Assembly (NCBI GenBank): GCA_034687125.1
Contig: JAQGBZ010000187.1
Coordinates: 1-64,000 of the forward strand
Direction of reading: 5' to 3'
Length of the DNA stretch: 64,000 nucleotides
From: Neelides folsomi
Taxonomy: Eukaryota; Arthropoda; Collembola; Neelipleona; Neelidae
Made by a program: the position numbers and the translations under genes. Shown in pieces: positions 10,904 through 25,900 of the stretch (positions within the stretch are counted from its first letter, which is position 1; every line of letters begins with the position of its first letter). Under the pieces are notes generated by a model that was not told the origin of the DNA, searched no databases, and saw only the letters and a list, made by a program, of their open reading frames with translations.

Positions 10904-13900
10904 TATAGTCACGTCTCCTTTGTGGAAATGACATTGAAAAATCATGATTATGATGTAATAATGTAGTTTAGGGCTTTTGACATTTGTTATAAATATTCCC
11001 TGAATGCTCCTCATTTTCCTAATGTGGAAAACCAAGGGAGGGTGAAATACTCATTGGAACTAATGTTTAACCATTAAGAAGCCCGGGATTGAAAGAAAGT
11101 CTTTGACAAGTATCCTGTAGCGATGAATTGAGTGGAAAAAACTTTTATTTATTCTTCAAAGGCCTTTGATAGGAGAAAATTAGGAATCGACACAGGAGGT
11201 ATCGAAGGACTGGAGTACTTTACTTTATATTTAGATATAACCATTTGAATGTGTAGAAATTTCCAATCCTCCTTTCATTCTTATGTTTGTACACATGTGG
11301 ATACAAATATACTTACAATAGATGTACCATACATAGAGTACTTATGTAATACTTTGCACAAAGCATTATAGACCTATGAATTTGTATACGTTCAAGCCTT
11401 TCTTATTTATATAAACTTTACTTTTATCCCCGCCGGTGTTGGTCTTAAAGAAAAATTTCCTTTTCCTCGTCACGCACGACCTAAAGGAAGAAAAGAGGTT
11501 GGAAGAGTGGAGAGGAAACGTCATTGTCCACTAATTGAAAAGTTGAGGAGATGAACAAAAGTAGGGAGATTTGAATAAGAAGAGAAAAAGCCTCCTTTCC
11601 ACTTCATTCATTCTCTGAAGAAACCCTGTTCATCTCAGATGATAAAACCGGGATCTTTTCATACTCTTGCTCAATAAGAAGTTTGGTAATAAATGCTGAG
11701 CTAAAATCATTATTCTCCAACACGGCGTTATTTATTGGCATAGGTCGAATGGTTTAAATCTCATCATTAGGACTTAAATGGAAATTGAATCCTTTGGAAA
11801 GTATTTTGACAAATGAAGCTGCTCTTAAAGCCCGAATGGATCTCAACTTCATCCTTTCTCATTTTTCACTCCACGAAATTTCTAAAACTTTAGATCTTTC
11901 ATTTCCTTACAACTTTCATCTCGATTTATTTATACAGATATTTTGCGATAGGGATGATATTGGACCGACGTTTTCATGAAAAATTTTTTATATGAATATG
12001 CTGGAATTGCTGGAGGAGTGCAATATTGAAAATTTTCAACTCGCCTGTTTGTTTTATGATCTTCAATTGAAGTAATGTGAAAGCTTGAAAGGTTTGATGT
12101 TCAAAGAATTTCTTTGATGTGGGTTTTATCTGTTCTGACATTTCGTGTGCTGGGTTTTATATAACAGCAAAATATTCATATGTCTTCTCAGAATATCATA
12201 TCTAATGTGAAGGGACAGAACGTTCAAATTTGCATAACTAATAAAGTATGAATTTCACAGGAGTTGAGTTTAAACCGTGAACATAGAGTAGCTCTTGCAT
12301 TATTTTGTCACATTGCCATTCTGTTTGCTCAACCTTGTTCATAAACCTTGAGTGCATGGATCAAAAATATAATTTCAAGACTCTACTTCTGATACTTCAT
12401 GCATAAATGCGAAACTATGAGCTTTATACCATACAAAGAGAATATCATACATTATGCCTCTTGTATTTTGAGTGCACTCATACAAAGTTACTTTGATTCA
12501 AATGCGGTTTGTGTATTGAAGGGTTGAACTTAAGCTCCCTCATATTTACATCTCCATTCACATATTTAAGTAAATTTGAAAGGGTGACGGTTCATCTCTT
12601 TCATGGGGATCTTTAACATGTGACAACCTCGTTTATTGGTTTTGTGGAGAATGGAGTGGAATGAAGAATCTCACTCATGATCATGAGTTTCATGAGGTAA
12701 AGTCGGGTGGGTGAAGGAGTTCCATTGAGGAGGAAGGGGCGAACGGAGCAGAAGGGAGCCACCCTCGGGTTGTCTCCTTCTCCGATCAGAATTTGGAAGT
12801 GGAGAGGAAGAGGTTCAATCCGGAGGTTCCCAAGTGTGAATTCATCAGATATTTAAGGGATTCGTTTTTTGAACCTTTCTTCTGCCGCCTCCACAATCCC
12901 CCTCTGCTCCATTGAGGTTTTTAGGAACCTTATTTGTCTCTTCATAACTCTTTGTAGTGGAGCAGTTGAATTGGTCTTTGGTGTAGAATAAAAAAGGATA
13001 TCCTCTTCCTCCGTTTTACCATTCCAAAATTGAATGGTCAGTGAGTGTGACAAGGTACACGTAATAAATACGTAGTAGGATAAATCTCACAAAATTCCAT
13101 CATCTCACATTTCACTTCCTCAAATGTCCAATTCCATTTTGACAAAAGAACACGGTGTGTTCCAATTGACAGCCAACCGCGACCTTGCCACTTCATCACA
13201 CTTGACATTCGAGCTGCGTTCTCATATTTCGATCAACCTTTCTTCATTTGGAATTAATTGTTTATGGGAATTTGCCCATTTCCATTCGGTTGTGATAACG
13301 AGGAGGGGAAAAAGCAATTCATCTCTATTCCAATGATCCTCATATCTCAATCCCACCAGAATGTCTTGGTTGGTGAACAGACAATTGATCAAATAACTAC
13401 ATATTTCGGGGTTGATATTTTGGGGGCGAAACCTTCGAATGAAAAAAATCCCTTAGTTTCTTTCACCCTCGACGAGGGTGCTAAGGGGGAAATCCATCTA
13501 TGTAATTTAATTTCTGGAGTGAATTCCCTCCGGACTGAGGAAGAAAGAGAAATCGAGGAAAATATCTCTCATAAGTATATGGCCGGGAGTTGATGTGGAT
13601 TCGGAGGGCAGAATGGGTTTAGTCGGTTTAAGGCTCATTCTCGCCCATTTCCACACCCTCTCCTCTTTATTATTTCATTTAATGGGCGACCCATCAAAGA
13701 TTCCCCCCAATTATTTGTATGCCAACATCGTAGCGAATGTCGCATTTCTTTTTGTTCCACGCACCCAACACCCCGAAGGGAAACGAAGAGGAAATAATGC
13801 CCAAAAGGAAATTGGAAAGAAAAGGGGGAAACATGAAAGAACATTATAAACATATTTCCAATTCCTTTAATGCTTTCACTTTCTCCGATTTCCAATATGC

Positions 13901-16900
13901 GTTTCTTTATATTTGAGATTCCCTCTCTGCTTCCGTCGTTTGGGAATAATTTGTTCCCCTCTGGCGCCTCCCTTAAATTCCCCATACTGAAAATTGTTTT
14001 AATTTTATTTCAACCATACGAAGGTCTTATAAGTCTTATAACTATATACACATTCAAGGATGGGAATATTAAACTGTCACTTGTTTCTCATCGTTTCTTA
14101 CTTCAGGGTTATCTTTGAGCCTTATGAGAGGACCTCTGGAATAACTCGTCGACATTTTCATCTCCGGGAGTTCAAAAGTGAAATCCGATCAGAGGGGGGA
14201 ATTCTCAAAAGACTCAGACTCAGACTTAGAACACACACATCGGAGATGGAGAGACGTCACATACGGACACAATAATAAGGCTATGGATGGTTGAGAGGGA
14301 GGTGGATACATAATTTATCAAAAGACGTCTTTGCTTAAGATGCATTGCAAACTACGTATAAACTACCTATATGTAGCATAACTAACTTTAACTTTTTGTA
14401 CTATTAGTATGTAAGTATATGGAGTAAATGGTCGGAGCTGTGAAGACAAGGGAGACGCCAGACCCTCATCTGAGTGAGTGAGTGAGAGAAACAACTCTTT
14501 TGTCAATCTGAGAGTTAAAGAGAAGTCAAGAGGTTGTTCAGAATAAAACAATTAGACTCACTTCATTTCTCCAAACTTCAAACGTCTCTCTCTACATTTC
14601 GTCCTAAATATATTTATGGCCTTCCCTTTGCGAGGGAGAGAGATGAAAGATAAAACTCCTCACGAGCTCACCAACTTCATCTCTTTTTCAACTTGGTTAT
14701 CTTCCCTACTACCTCCGCACTACGAGCCGTATGACACATGGGGGATAAGTGAGTGAAATTAAAGACTCTCGTCGCCTCGCCGCTCCTTTCCCTTTCATTA
14801 TCATCATCACATGTGCGGAGCACACGCTTTGGATTCATACGGTTTTTTATGGAACAAAAATTCGCCAGATGCATCTACTAATAGTTCTTCAACGTTGAAA
14901 CATAATTTGGTTATAAACTCCCTCTTACTAAAACCTCATGTCCATATGACAGGAAGGGATTGGATGGATTAAACTTAATGCTCTGAGTGCTTCGCTGCTC
15001 TTCCGCTCCCCACGTTAATTTTAATTATGCGCTCCCATTGTCCTTTTATTTCCTTCTTGGGCGAATGGTTGAGCTATAATTCAAAACTGATTTTTTCAAA
15101 ATTGTCAAATGAGGGTTTAAATTAGAAGTGGTTTGGAAGTCTCGGAGGAGTTTTTAGCTTTTTACTCGGTCCATTTGGGAGTGGGGAGAGCCTTGAATAA
15201 ATTAAAATAGAGGGACAATTGGTCTGATTGCATTTAATTCAACTCCCTCTCTTCCTCCGCTTCATAGATGAAATTGAAGCCAATGCCACGAGGCGTTTTT
15301 CAATAAAAATAACAATTAAATCTCAATGTCTCCAAACATATTCGCATTAATCGCTGAGTACTTCCCTCTTAAATATTCCCATGTTCTTGTAATAACGAAA
15401 TAATACTTTATAAGTGAGTGGAGATGAGCGACTAGGGACTGATATGGCTAAATCCATGTAACTCCAATGATGAATCCCATGGTGGTTTCATTTTAAAGAT
15501 GGCCAATAGATTGAAGTGAAATGATCCGTATGTAAAATTGGTTAGCCTTTAACATATGCCTATACATGTAACACATAAATACTGATAACTATACCATACT
15601 CGCACATTAAGTATGTAAGCATTATGCCAAAGTACAATTCTATTCTAAAGTGAAGGGATTATATGGATAAGGTGTAGGATATAAGAATGGCAAAAGTTTT
15701 GGCAGTGAGGTTGAAGCATTCAGTTCCTGTCACCCTAATAGATATCGGTCGTTCGGAGTTACTCCGACGGCCGGCGGGGAATTAGGCAGGGTAATTCAAT
15801 GGGCACGTGTGAGGGAGATCGACACACTTTGCTCCCTTCCTTCCCTTTCCCATTCGTCAACTCTGTTGGTAATGGTGCCAGGAGCCCTTGAGTTCCCTTC
15901 GTAAAAAGACACCCATTTTGAGGGAGAGAGGATTTGGCTATCTCAACAAGCACCACATGGACCCTTCTAAACGAAGGGAAGGGCTCGAATGATGAGAGGG
16001 TGAGTGCAGAAAGGCTCCCTCGACCATTCAAACTTCCCATTCATCTCTCTTTTATTCATCCCTATTGAGGGCTTTCAAAGGGTTTGCCCATTCAAAAAAT
16101 TCAGGGAATACTTCCCAATAAAATCAATGTGTGCGGATGGGGACCTGGGAGCTTCCAAAGAGCGGAACGTTCCACACACGCCCTTATTCCCACTGCTAAA
16201 AAGTCAGAACAAATTATTTGTGAATGGCCGTAAACTCTCATTTCACCTCACCCTCCTGTTGAACCTGTGTAAACGAGATGATAAATAAAAATACAATCTG
16301 CCTCTTTTCATTTACAAAATATTTCGCTACTACTAAAAAGCTACCCACGAAATCCCAACCCCATCGCTACTTTATTCTTTGTAGAGATTGTAATGAGGAA
16401 AACTTGAGGAAATCAATCTCGGGATTTTATTACGAGTTCTTAAATTTTGAATGTTTGACTTTGCCACACGTGTGGTTGTGTGGTGAGCATATGTAAAACA
16501 CTCATAAAGACCTCATATCGTAAATCTCGATTGGGGAGTCTTGGAAAGTTATTGATTCCCTGGCATTGTATTTAACGTGACTTATTTGAAGTGCCTGGTT
16601 GAATTTAAAAGAGCTACGTACGTGTCGAATCTCCCTTATCGAAATGAAGGAAGGCGCGGAAGGAGAAGGAGAATTGATTAATTGACTTTATCCAAGTGTC
16701 TAAACACCGACTAATATCTCTTGATACGTGATAAATGGTATTTCCTCCTCACATGGCAAGAGCGAGGAAAAGCCGGAGTCTTCCCCTTTGTGCATTTAAT
16801 AATCTTCCCCTTGAACTTGGAATTATAAAAAGTGGGCAGTAGTGAATAAACTGAATAAAGGTAGTGGAAGGAATATAAATTTCAATGATCTCAAGGTATA

Positions 16901-19900
16901 TAAACTTATAAAATCTTCCCCGAGACGAATGCATTTTATGACCCAGCCATTCCTTACTCTCAATTTGAGTTGGCCGTAAAGGGGGAATTTCCATATTCTC
17001 ATCTTCCTGTCATCCACATCTCTCGAATTCTTATGATTCCTTTAAAGGGAAAATTCCGAATTTTGAAATAAGTCAATTCCTTCGCCCTTGCAATATAATT
17101 TTATTCTTCTGCTTCGACCTTCTCCATAATAAAATTTGAAACGCATCTTCAAACGTCTCAACCATTCTTTTGAAAAACATCAAGTTTACAAATTTGGGCA
17201 ATTCCGGGTAATGCATTACGTTTAGACCATTTGATGGAATGTTTTGAACATAAAGTTCTCATGCTTGGGATCTTTCAAATAAATTCAAGAGATTTTAAAT
17301 CTCCTCGTTTGACGTCATTTTATCCGTATTTTAGAGATGAGAAATCAACGTGTTTCCTCTCAAACATAAAAGAACTTCATGTTGCTGGTTGTTAAAAAGG
17401 ATTAAATGGTCATAAATCAGTATGAGGGTTTCATTGAGTAAAAAGAAGAGTTGTTTGAGTTTACAACTCCTCTAATTCGCTTATTAAGCCTCGCGAATTT
17501 CGTTAATAAGGGTTAAAAGAGGTTATAGAGATTTATCATGCGAGATGTACCGCTACCATCTGTGCTAAACTTTATGTTCCTTTGGGCTTTGTAAAGACTT
17601 AAGACGAGTCTTAAAGGATAATTGAACTGGTCATGGTTATGCTCAAGTTTTTTCATCCAGTCATAAATTTTTTTCTATTTATTTTGAGTTTTCCGGAGCC
17701 TTTAGCAGTTAGCACTATGTCTCTCCACAGCTCAAGCTATTGGGCTCCTTGTGTCGCAATAACAGACAAACCCCCAATTTGTCAAATACGCTATTGAGAA
17801 GGCGAAGGAAGAAAAGCAGACAATCCCCACAGTAAGAATATCCTTTTAACGCTTCTTTTAACTCTCAAACTTTTCTTTATCTAAACTCCAGTGATGTTTA
17901 ATATAAGTACGTGTACGTATTACGCACTCTTCATACATTACGCATACATATTATTTGTACTAGTACTTTAGAAATACATATAAGAATAGTTCTGGAATCC
18001 ACATTGAGTGGTAAATGAAAATTTAAGAGTTCTGGGAGCTGCGAGATTTTTTAACCTTTCAGTGACCTCAGTTCTAAATAGGAGTGTAAATGGCTCTTGT
18101 GTTCTTCAACCACAAGGATGGCTTTATATGAGGGAGAGAACTCATTAACATTACCCATGGCCCTTCACACTCTCCGTTTCAAATGGACGTGGGGAATGGG
18201 GCTGGCTGGAATTTAGAAATGAGGATTCGAGCCTGGAACTAATTTTTATTACTTCTCCTCCTCCAATAATAAGGGATTACGGCTCAAACTCAAAGTTATG
18301 AGAACTTGACTAGAGCACAATTCCTTTTCACTCCTCCACATCCTTCACATAGCAGGGATTTGAGCTCATGAGGATTTCCCTGTTTTAAAAGACGTTATAA
18401 GCAAACAGTTATCGAACATCTTTGAAATTATTTTTATAGATATTTCCCTTCGCATTGTTCTCCACATGCCTTTCACGCATTGGTCGTTGTCGAATTGCTT
18501 CGTGCATTTCCCACAAGTTTGTCATTTCCTATTTTAATGCTTTTTGGCCTATTAATATAACCAAAAGTATTTACGTAATATGGTAAGCATTTTATACCGG
18601 TAAGCATTTTATATGGTAAGCATTTTACGTATTATTCGACCAATATTACATCCCCTTACAATATTACATAGGTAGTTAAAATTTCCTTTACTCAAACAGT
18701 ATACGTATTATACTGGCCTTCACATTGTACTTGTTCTTATAAATGTAAGTTGATACTAAATGAAGTAGTATATGCCATTACTTTAAGGTTTTTGATACTG
18801 GGAGGAAAAGCTCCATAGTTGTGATTGTAATGGATAATGGTTGAGATTCTCTGATTACTTCATTCTCCGGAATCCGAATAAAATTACAACAGAGGGATAG
18901 ATCTCCTAATTAGCCCTCGATTCAAGTTTGAATGGACGTGGAAAATAAATTACGATGATAGGGATCTTTAGGTGGGAGAGGAAGAGATTCGGATCTGGTT
19001 GAATCTGATGAGAATGTTCAACTCAAGTGGTGTCACAGCCGGCGAATTTCAAATTCAATTCCTTTCATTCTGCTCCTCCATATTACTACAGATATTACTA
19101 TAATTTACATGGGGGACCGGGCGGAAACTTTTTAAACTCGAGATTTAATGATTGTTTATGAGTGGAGGGGATGAGTTAGATCCGCGTGGAGTAAAGTACA
19201 TCTCGTCAACTGAGACGGCGACGTCTCAATTTCTTGTCCTTTTAATTATGAATTTCCGGTCGGGGGAGGAAGATGTTAAAAGAAGGAGTAATTACATGTG
19301 CCCGTTTCCTTATCTTTACGACAACAGCGTCTCTGTACACATTTGAATGTCTTCCTTAATCTCTCCATTATTGATTCCCTTCACTCCTATTTAACGTTCC
19401 CTCTTAACGCCCTTGTTCGCCCTACCTATGTATGTAAAGAATGTGTGGAGAAGCTCCCATTATTATTAAAAGTCATTGAAGAGTTCTTGGCAGCGTCTGG
19501 TTGGGAGGGAGGATCCAACGGGACCAGATAAGACGTCCCTATCCTCACTCCATCTCCTCTCACATTTTATTAGGAGACATTAAAGTAGAATAAAGATACA
19601 CGTCACTCCGCGGATGTAAAAAAAGGAACATCCACGATTGACTTTAATCAACTCTAATTGGAAGGGGAGAATCTACGGCAGAGTTGAACTTGAATTTATT
19701 CTTCTTCTTCTTCCCCTCCGATGAATCCATTTGAAACAACAAGCCTTGTTGTTAGTTCAAGTTCAACCAGGGGCAAAAGAGGATTCTTATTCCTCCGTGA
19801 CTCACCCATAAATCCACACTGCTAACAACATTTACACCAGGCATTTCATTAAAAGAGAATTGTTAAAGGCTTGAAAAGTACAGGTTGCAAGTTAAGAACG

Positions 19901-22900
19901 TAATTTCACGATGCGAGGGAGAACAACCGCGGGTGAATTGGAACTGGATTGGAATTCAAAATTTGAATTTGGAATTCGAAGTGCCGGGCGGATCGTGGCT
20001 TTCCTTCAACTCCCCAATTCCCCATTCCTCATCTCTACACTTTTCTCTTTGAAATTACTCAGAAGTGCATTAGGAATGAAAGGGGATTAATGGGAGCATA
20101 CAATGTGGAGCGGAGGTATATAGTCATTACAACTTACAATGGGGGCGGAGCAGAAAGGACATGATTCATTTTCATTTGATTAATCGACTCCGGGTTTTTG
20201 CGGTGTCAGCTTCTAATTAAATCCTTCCGAAATAATTGAAAATGAGAGGGGGAAGAGTTTGGTTTAAAATTCAAATCTGGGCAATTGAAGGTCCATTTGG
20301 AGTTTTTGGAGATTCGGATGAGTCAAAGTGAAAATGAAACTTGACTCATCACAGTAATTAATATCTTTTAGCTCCAACCTCCGAACATTATCTGTCACAC
20401 GTTCTAATTCTTCTAATGCATATTTATTAAAAATAAAGACAGGCAGGCATTAAGGGTCATTTGTTATTGTTGGAACGAAAGATTGGAATCAAAGTTAGTT
20501 TCGTGTTTGTATGAGGAATATCTAATTTCCTCTCTTGTTGATCAACCCAATCAACAGCTCTCCCTTGTTTTGAGTCTGATTGTGAGTGGTGTGAGGATCG
20601 TGGGAAATGTGAATCCATCACCCACTCAATCAATTATCGATCTCCAACGGGAGACTCGTCCTGGGAGGGCAGGAGAGATGAAAAATGAACTTCGCTTGCC
20701 CCACCGCACCGTCGACCGGCAACCGGCTCGAGGGGTTCAGCGAAGATTCATCCTCATGATTAACATTATGGGGAGTCTTTCCTCCCTCCTATCTACCTGC
20801 ATCATTCACTCTCAAATTCTCCTCCCTGATTTCTCGGCTCGCGTGTGTGTGTGTTCCTGCTTCCTATGAGTTCCTATGCATTTTTCTCCTCCTCACTTCC
20901 CCTCAACCATTTATTAAACCTTATTTGACCCTCCAGGTGTGAAAATGAATATTGAAAAGTTCCAATTGCAGGTGGTTACACAAACGATTCAAATCTTTGC
21001 CAACCTTGTAAGTTATTAAAAGGAGGCTGTGGGGATGAATTAGAGGCACTTGAGAGGGCAGTAAAGGACAAATGTTCCCTTCTCATCGATCCACGGTCTC
21101 AATTTTAGGGAAGAGGAGGGAAAATGAGAGAACCCGAGACGCATTTTGAATCTCCTATTCAGGTCAACTTGATATAAGCAGGACCGTGTGGGTTTACTAT
21201 ATGAATATAGCCTTTTGGCTCTCCAGGATCCTTGCTACTGCTAAATTCACAGAGAGCTTCCAAGAAGCTTAGCAGATCACAATAATATAAGTATAGGGTA
21301 TTATATTTACTTTCAATAGAATCCCCGGCCCGATCCGTTTCATAATGTTCGAGAACTTTTCTGAATAATGCATTCTATTATGTAATATCCGAAGGTATAT
21401 TAAGTATAAAGTTCCAAAGTATGAGAATGTGTATTTAACGTGTGCATTGGACTATAATTCACTCCTTCCCTAATGGAGCTTCACCATATTATTTACGTAA
21501 TAAAATAGGGAATAAGATGACAAGTGGGGAAGTAGGGCCGACATTCCTCCTGCCAAAAAACCATTCCCATGTGTGCACTACGGCGAGTGAAGCATTCCAA
21601 CAAAATGTATTGAGGTCGGTGTTAAATAATAAATTTCATTTCCTCTCATCCTGGAGTCGGGATGGGAAACCTTCCTCAAAGAGACTTTCCTTGCTGTATG
21701 AAGGGATCTCTTATAACTACATAGAGAAAAACGTATGACAATATATGTAAGGTATCAAACGGACTACCTGGAGAAAATCAAATACCGGTTCTTGCCCTTT
21801 CCCATTGTGAGGAAGGGACTGGGACGTGAATGTATGACTTGTGTACCACGTATGAGAAAATCACATCCACATGGCTCATATTTTGACAATGATGTTCTCT
21901 CCGCATTCCGAGTGGAGCAAGGGATTACCTTTAAATGTCTATTCTTCTTTGTAACCTTTGCCAAGGAGGGTAGTGGAGAAGTCGGGAAGGACGATAAATA
22001 TCACATAATTCACTCTCACTTCATTTTTTTGGAATTCAAGATTCCTATCGGACCTTTCCTTCTTGAGGGCCTTTGGGGTGTTAATAAATTTTTAATTACC
22101 ATTTCGCATGAATGGGAGGTTAGACAAATTGAACCACTTTCATTCTACTATGCTATCCAGTTAGATTGGCTTGGAGGAATTGCGCTTTTAATACATATGT
22201 ATTTTCCGACTCCACACTCACCTTTGATTTCATGAGTAAGCAAATTTGGCAAGTTCGTAAAAAAGTAGATTAAAATTTTAATAACTTATGGTTCAATTAT
22301 CGTGAAGCCAAAGTACAAAATTGTTGTTGCCTAAATGTAAACTATATTTGAATTCATTTTATTATTTTATTTTATAAAATTAAAATATTATTTAATAATG
22401 AAGGGTTTTTAGTTCATAACTCTGCTTGTAATATCCGGTATACATTGTATTCTGCTAATTTAAGGTTAGTTCGCCAAAGCCATCAAATTTTACTACTTAT
22501 TAACAATGACTTTTATTTCATTTTATGTTGTTCAAGTAAGTATTTATTTATTTGCTAAATTAATGAGGAGGGGAGAGGGCCAGGTACGCTTCCGGCCATT
22601 CTCATGTATAATTTCTCCCTGAGTTGATTAAAAATGGAGTTTGGAGAGGAGAAGGAGGAAGGGAGAGTTAAGTAATTACGCGCCTCCCTGCACTTCTCTT
22701 CACCACCCTCCCACAAACAATGAGGATCTTTCGGAAGACCCGAGAATCCATCTAAATTGCAATTTCCAACCATAACCCTCCTATCTCAATTGAGGTAAGC
22801 TTAAGACCATCACAAGGGTGAAACTTAATATTCTTCTTCCTATTATTTCCCTAATACATGTTACAAGAGATGAGCTTTTATATTTAATTCCCTTAAGTTC

Positions 22901-25900
22901 TCAGAAACCGGACCTTAACTCTTAGCCAAATCTTCATTAAGGAAATTAAATTTTAATCCTCATTATTATTAATTCTATCTTCTTTCATCTTTTCATTCAC
23001 GACTTCTTGAGCATTGGGCACATTACGTAATTGAGTTTCAAGAAATAATGAAAATAATAATCAACATAATTAACTACTGATAGCATAGTTGGCCATATAA
23101 AAGAAATGATTATGCGGGTATTATTAACATTGATACTTAACCTGTTCTGGATATTAATCAAGGTTAAAAATTAACATAAATGCTATACCGATACATTACA
23201 TGATATGTATTATATACATAATATACCTGTAATATTGTATGTAAGATAGATACATAATATTAATAATTAAACTTGATAAAAAATTCTGATAGATGCTTTT
23301 ATCGAGTTTAATAGGAAATAATGATCGTTATTGGTGAATTAAGGGGGGAAGGGCCATTAAAAGTGGCGAGAGGGTCGTAGGGCAATAATCCCCACATTGT
23401 GTAGAAGATGATGATTGTCTCCCCGTCAGGAATGAGAATGATGGTCGCCAATAATAAATGGCCAAGAGTCATAAAAAGTTTGGGAATTTCCTCGTCCCCG
23501 GTTCCTTCCTATGTATTTCTTCCCTCGTGGCGAATCATCTCCTTCACATTGTATACAAGAAAGTGAGTTTTCTTCTTGTAACTTTTCTCTTTTATGAGCT
23601 CAAACTCAGAAAGGAGTTTTGGAGTTATTATATGAGGAATCAACGTGTAATCCACTTTTGGATTACGCCGTTTCTCATCTCAAAGGCTCAAAGCAAACGG
23701 AAGAGACAAAAAGAAACGATATGAGATGGTTTACTCTTCGGGTTTAGATGAAAAGGAGACGAAGGAGATTCAATTAGGATTGATCCACTTCCCATTGTGC
23801 AATTCAAACCTTCGTTCTTCACCTACCAACTTCTTTGTCAACTTCCTCTATGATGAATATGATGAGCCAATGACGTCAATGAAACTCTTTGTGATTGATA
23901 GAGCCGAATATGTCTATCTATATAATACTATACTTAACTTATTACTAAACACATTGTTTGTGTAATGGAAATATATTTAAGATCACAAACCACACTGTCG
24001 ATATTTTTGCAGTGCCGATAGTTTATTGATACGGGAAATATAAAAGTGCATTGGTATGAAAGTAATATAAAATGATGAGAGTATTGGCATATTACCTCAC
24101 GTTGGTCGGATCTTTCACTTTTATCTTATAAGGAACGAGGGCTTTGCTTGATGAATTTTAAAATTCCAATGTTGAAATTCCCTTGAATTTTCGCAAAAGT
24201 GAAGAAGGGTTTATACACACATATACTTAATATATGTACTGAATATACGTATCTAGTTAAACCAGGGACACGAAACCTTCAAAGGTCTGCTTGGCGTCTC
24301 GAGTTTCCTCAACTCACGTCCGCCCGTTTTCCCACCGGAAACACTTCCGAAGAAAATAAATTCTAAGGGAGTCTCCTCAAAATTCTTCAGTTCAAATCGA
24401 TCTTATTCCAGGAGCGGGAGAAGAAAGGGATTGATTAACTTCGACTCCCTCACCTTCACTCTCCACTTCTTCTCTCCACGAAGCACATCATTCGATTCCC
24501 TTATCTTTCAATTCAAACTTGCCTTCGATTTCAAATGTTGAATCTGGAAATTTGGCCCTTTGGATCTTTGTTCAATTTTCAAAAACTTTTTCGAACTATC
24601 ACATAAGTAATCTCGTCACATAGTCGACTGTGTGAATTGTACAGAATGATCGTATTTGTAAAGATCTGGAAGAATTTTAAAAAAACGTTGCAGATGACTT
24701 TTAAGTCAACTTTGAAAAACTGAATCGCTTAATAACTTTTGGTAGGAACTAAAAATTGACTAATGTTGTTTAACTTTAGACGGAACTTTTAACGATTTAG
24801 TAAATATTTTTAATGAGGAGCTCAATTATGGTACAAAGTAGAACTTTAATAAAGAATATTATCAAATACAGAGTGTATCGAATTTAATGAAATAAATTGA
24901 AAAGTTTTATAATGTGAAAACATCAAAGTCTGTATACATATGTCTTAGGAAATGAAACAAACTTTAAGAATATTGTTAGAAAATATTTTTTAATAAAACT
25001 TTTAATATTTAAATCCAAAGCTGTATAAAACTTGTTAGTTAATATAGGGTCTTGCTATATTATAAATTGTAGAAGGTTATTAGCAGAGAGGGGTTGGTTT
25101 TTAATAAAGGGTGTCGGTCTGAAGGGTCTTTGCTCTCTCGTAGCTGGAGAGGAACTGGCGGTGGAAAGCTCCGGCTGCTCCACTTCCCCGACTCGCCTCT
25201 TTCGATCCCTCGTTCTCCGGCTGAAAGTGGAAGTGGAGATCTCTTCACTCTCCTCAATGTGTAGCTCTCTTACCATACGTTGTTGTAGTTGTATAAGAGA
25301 TGAAGGTTCTTCTCCCTCTTTTATCCCTAATCCCTAGGAAGAAAAGGTAGCCTCATCTGCTTCATACAGAAATATCTATACATGTCCCCTCCAAGTCCTT
25401 ACATGTTCTCAAAGACACGTCACTTCGGAGGAATCTCCCCTCCGTTCCTTCACTTATCAATCTTTATGATTATGTCAAAGTCGGCCTTTTCAAACCTATC
25501 TCATCCCTACAATTTCATATCTGATTTCCTACATTATTTTGGTTTTGGTTTTGGGGGAAATGTCTTAAAGGGGAAGAATCCTAATGTTGAATCATGAACA
25601 CATTTGAAATAAAAGTCCAAACTTGAACTTGAACCGCTTTTACTCAAATGAGAATAAAGTTTGAACAACTGTTATTGCTTGCTTTTATGAACATTTTTTG
25701 AGATTCCGGGAGAACTGAAAAAAGCGGGAGGCGGAGATTTGAGAAATCCTCCCAAACTCTCCGAGTTCGGTGAATGAAGGCGGGTAAAATGTCATTGACA
25801 TCTGTTTGGCCGGACTTGAGTTCTCACAGTGGGGATAAGCAAAGGGAGATAAAAGGACCGAATCACCAAATAAGCATCATAAGTCACTCCTATCCTAACA

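Noticed and set aside
13258-13593. 111-codon frame on the plus strand
   Set aside because: No family motif, no splice sites at sensible places, and overlapping frames are open on both strands of the same GC-richer block.
21735-22235. 166-codon frame, the longest in the gene desert after the LINE fragment
   Set aside because: The composition follows the local bases, with no domain, signal peptide or conserved pattern, and a frame is also open on the other strand.
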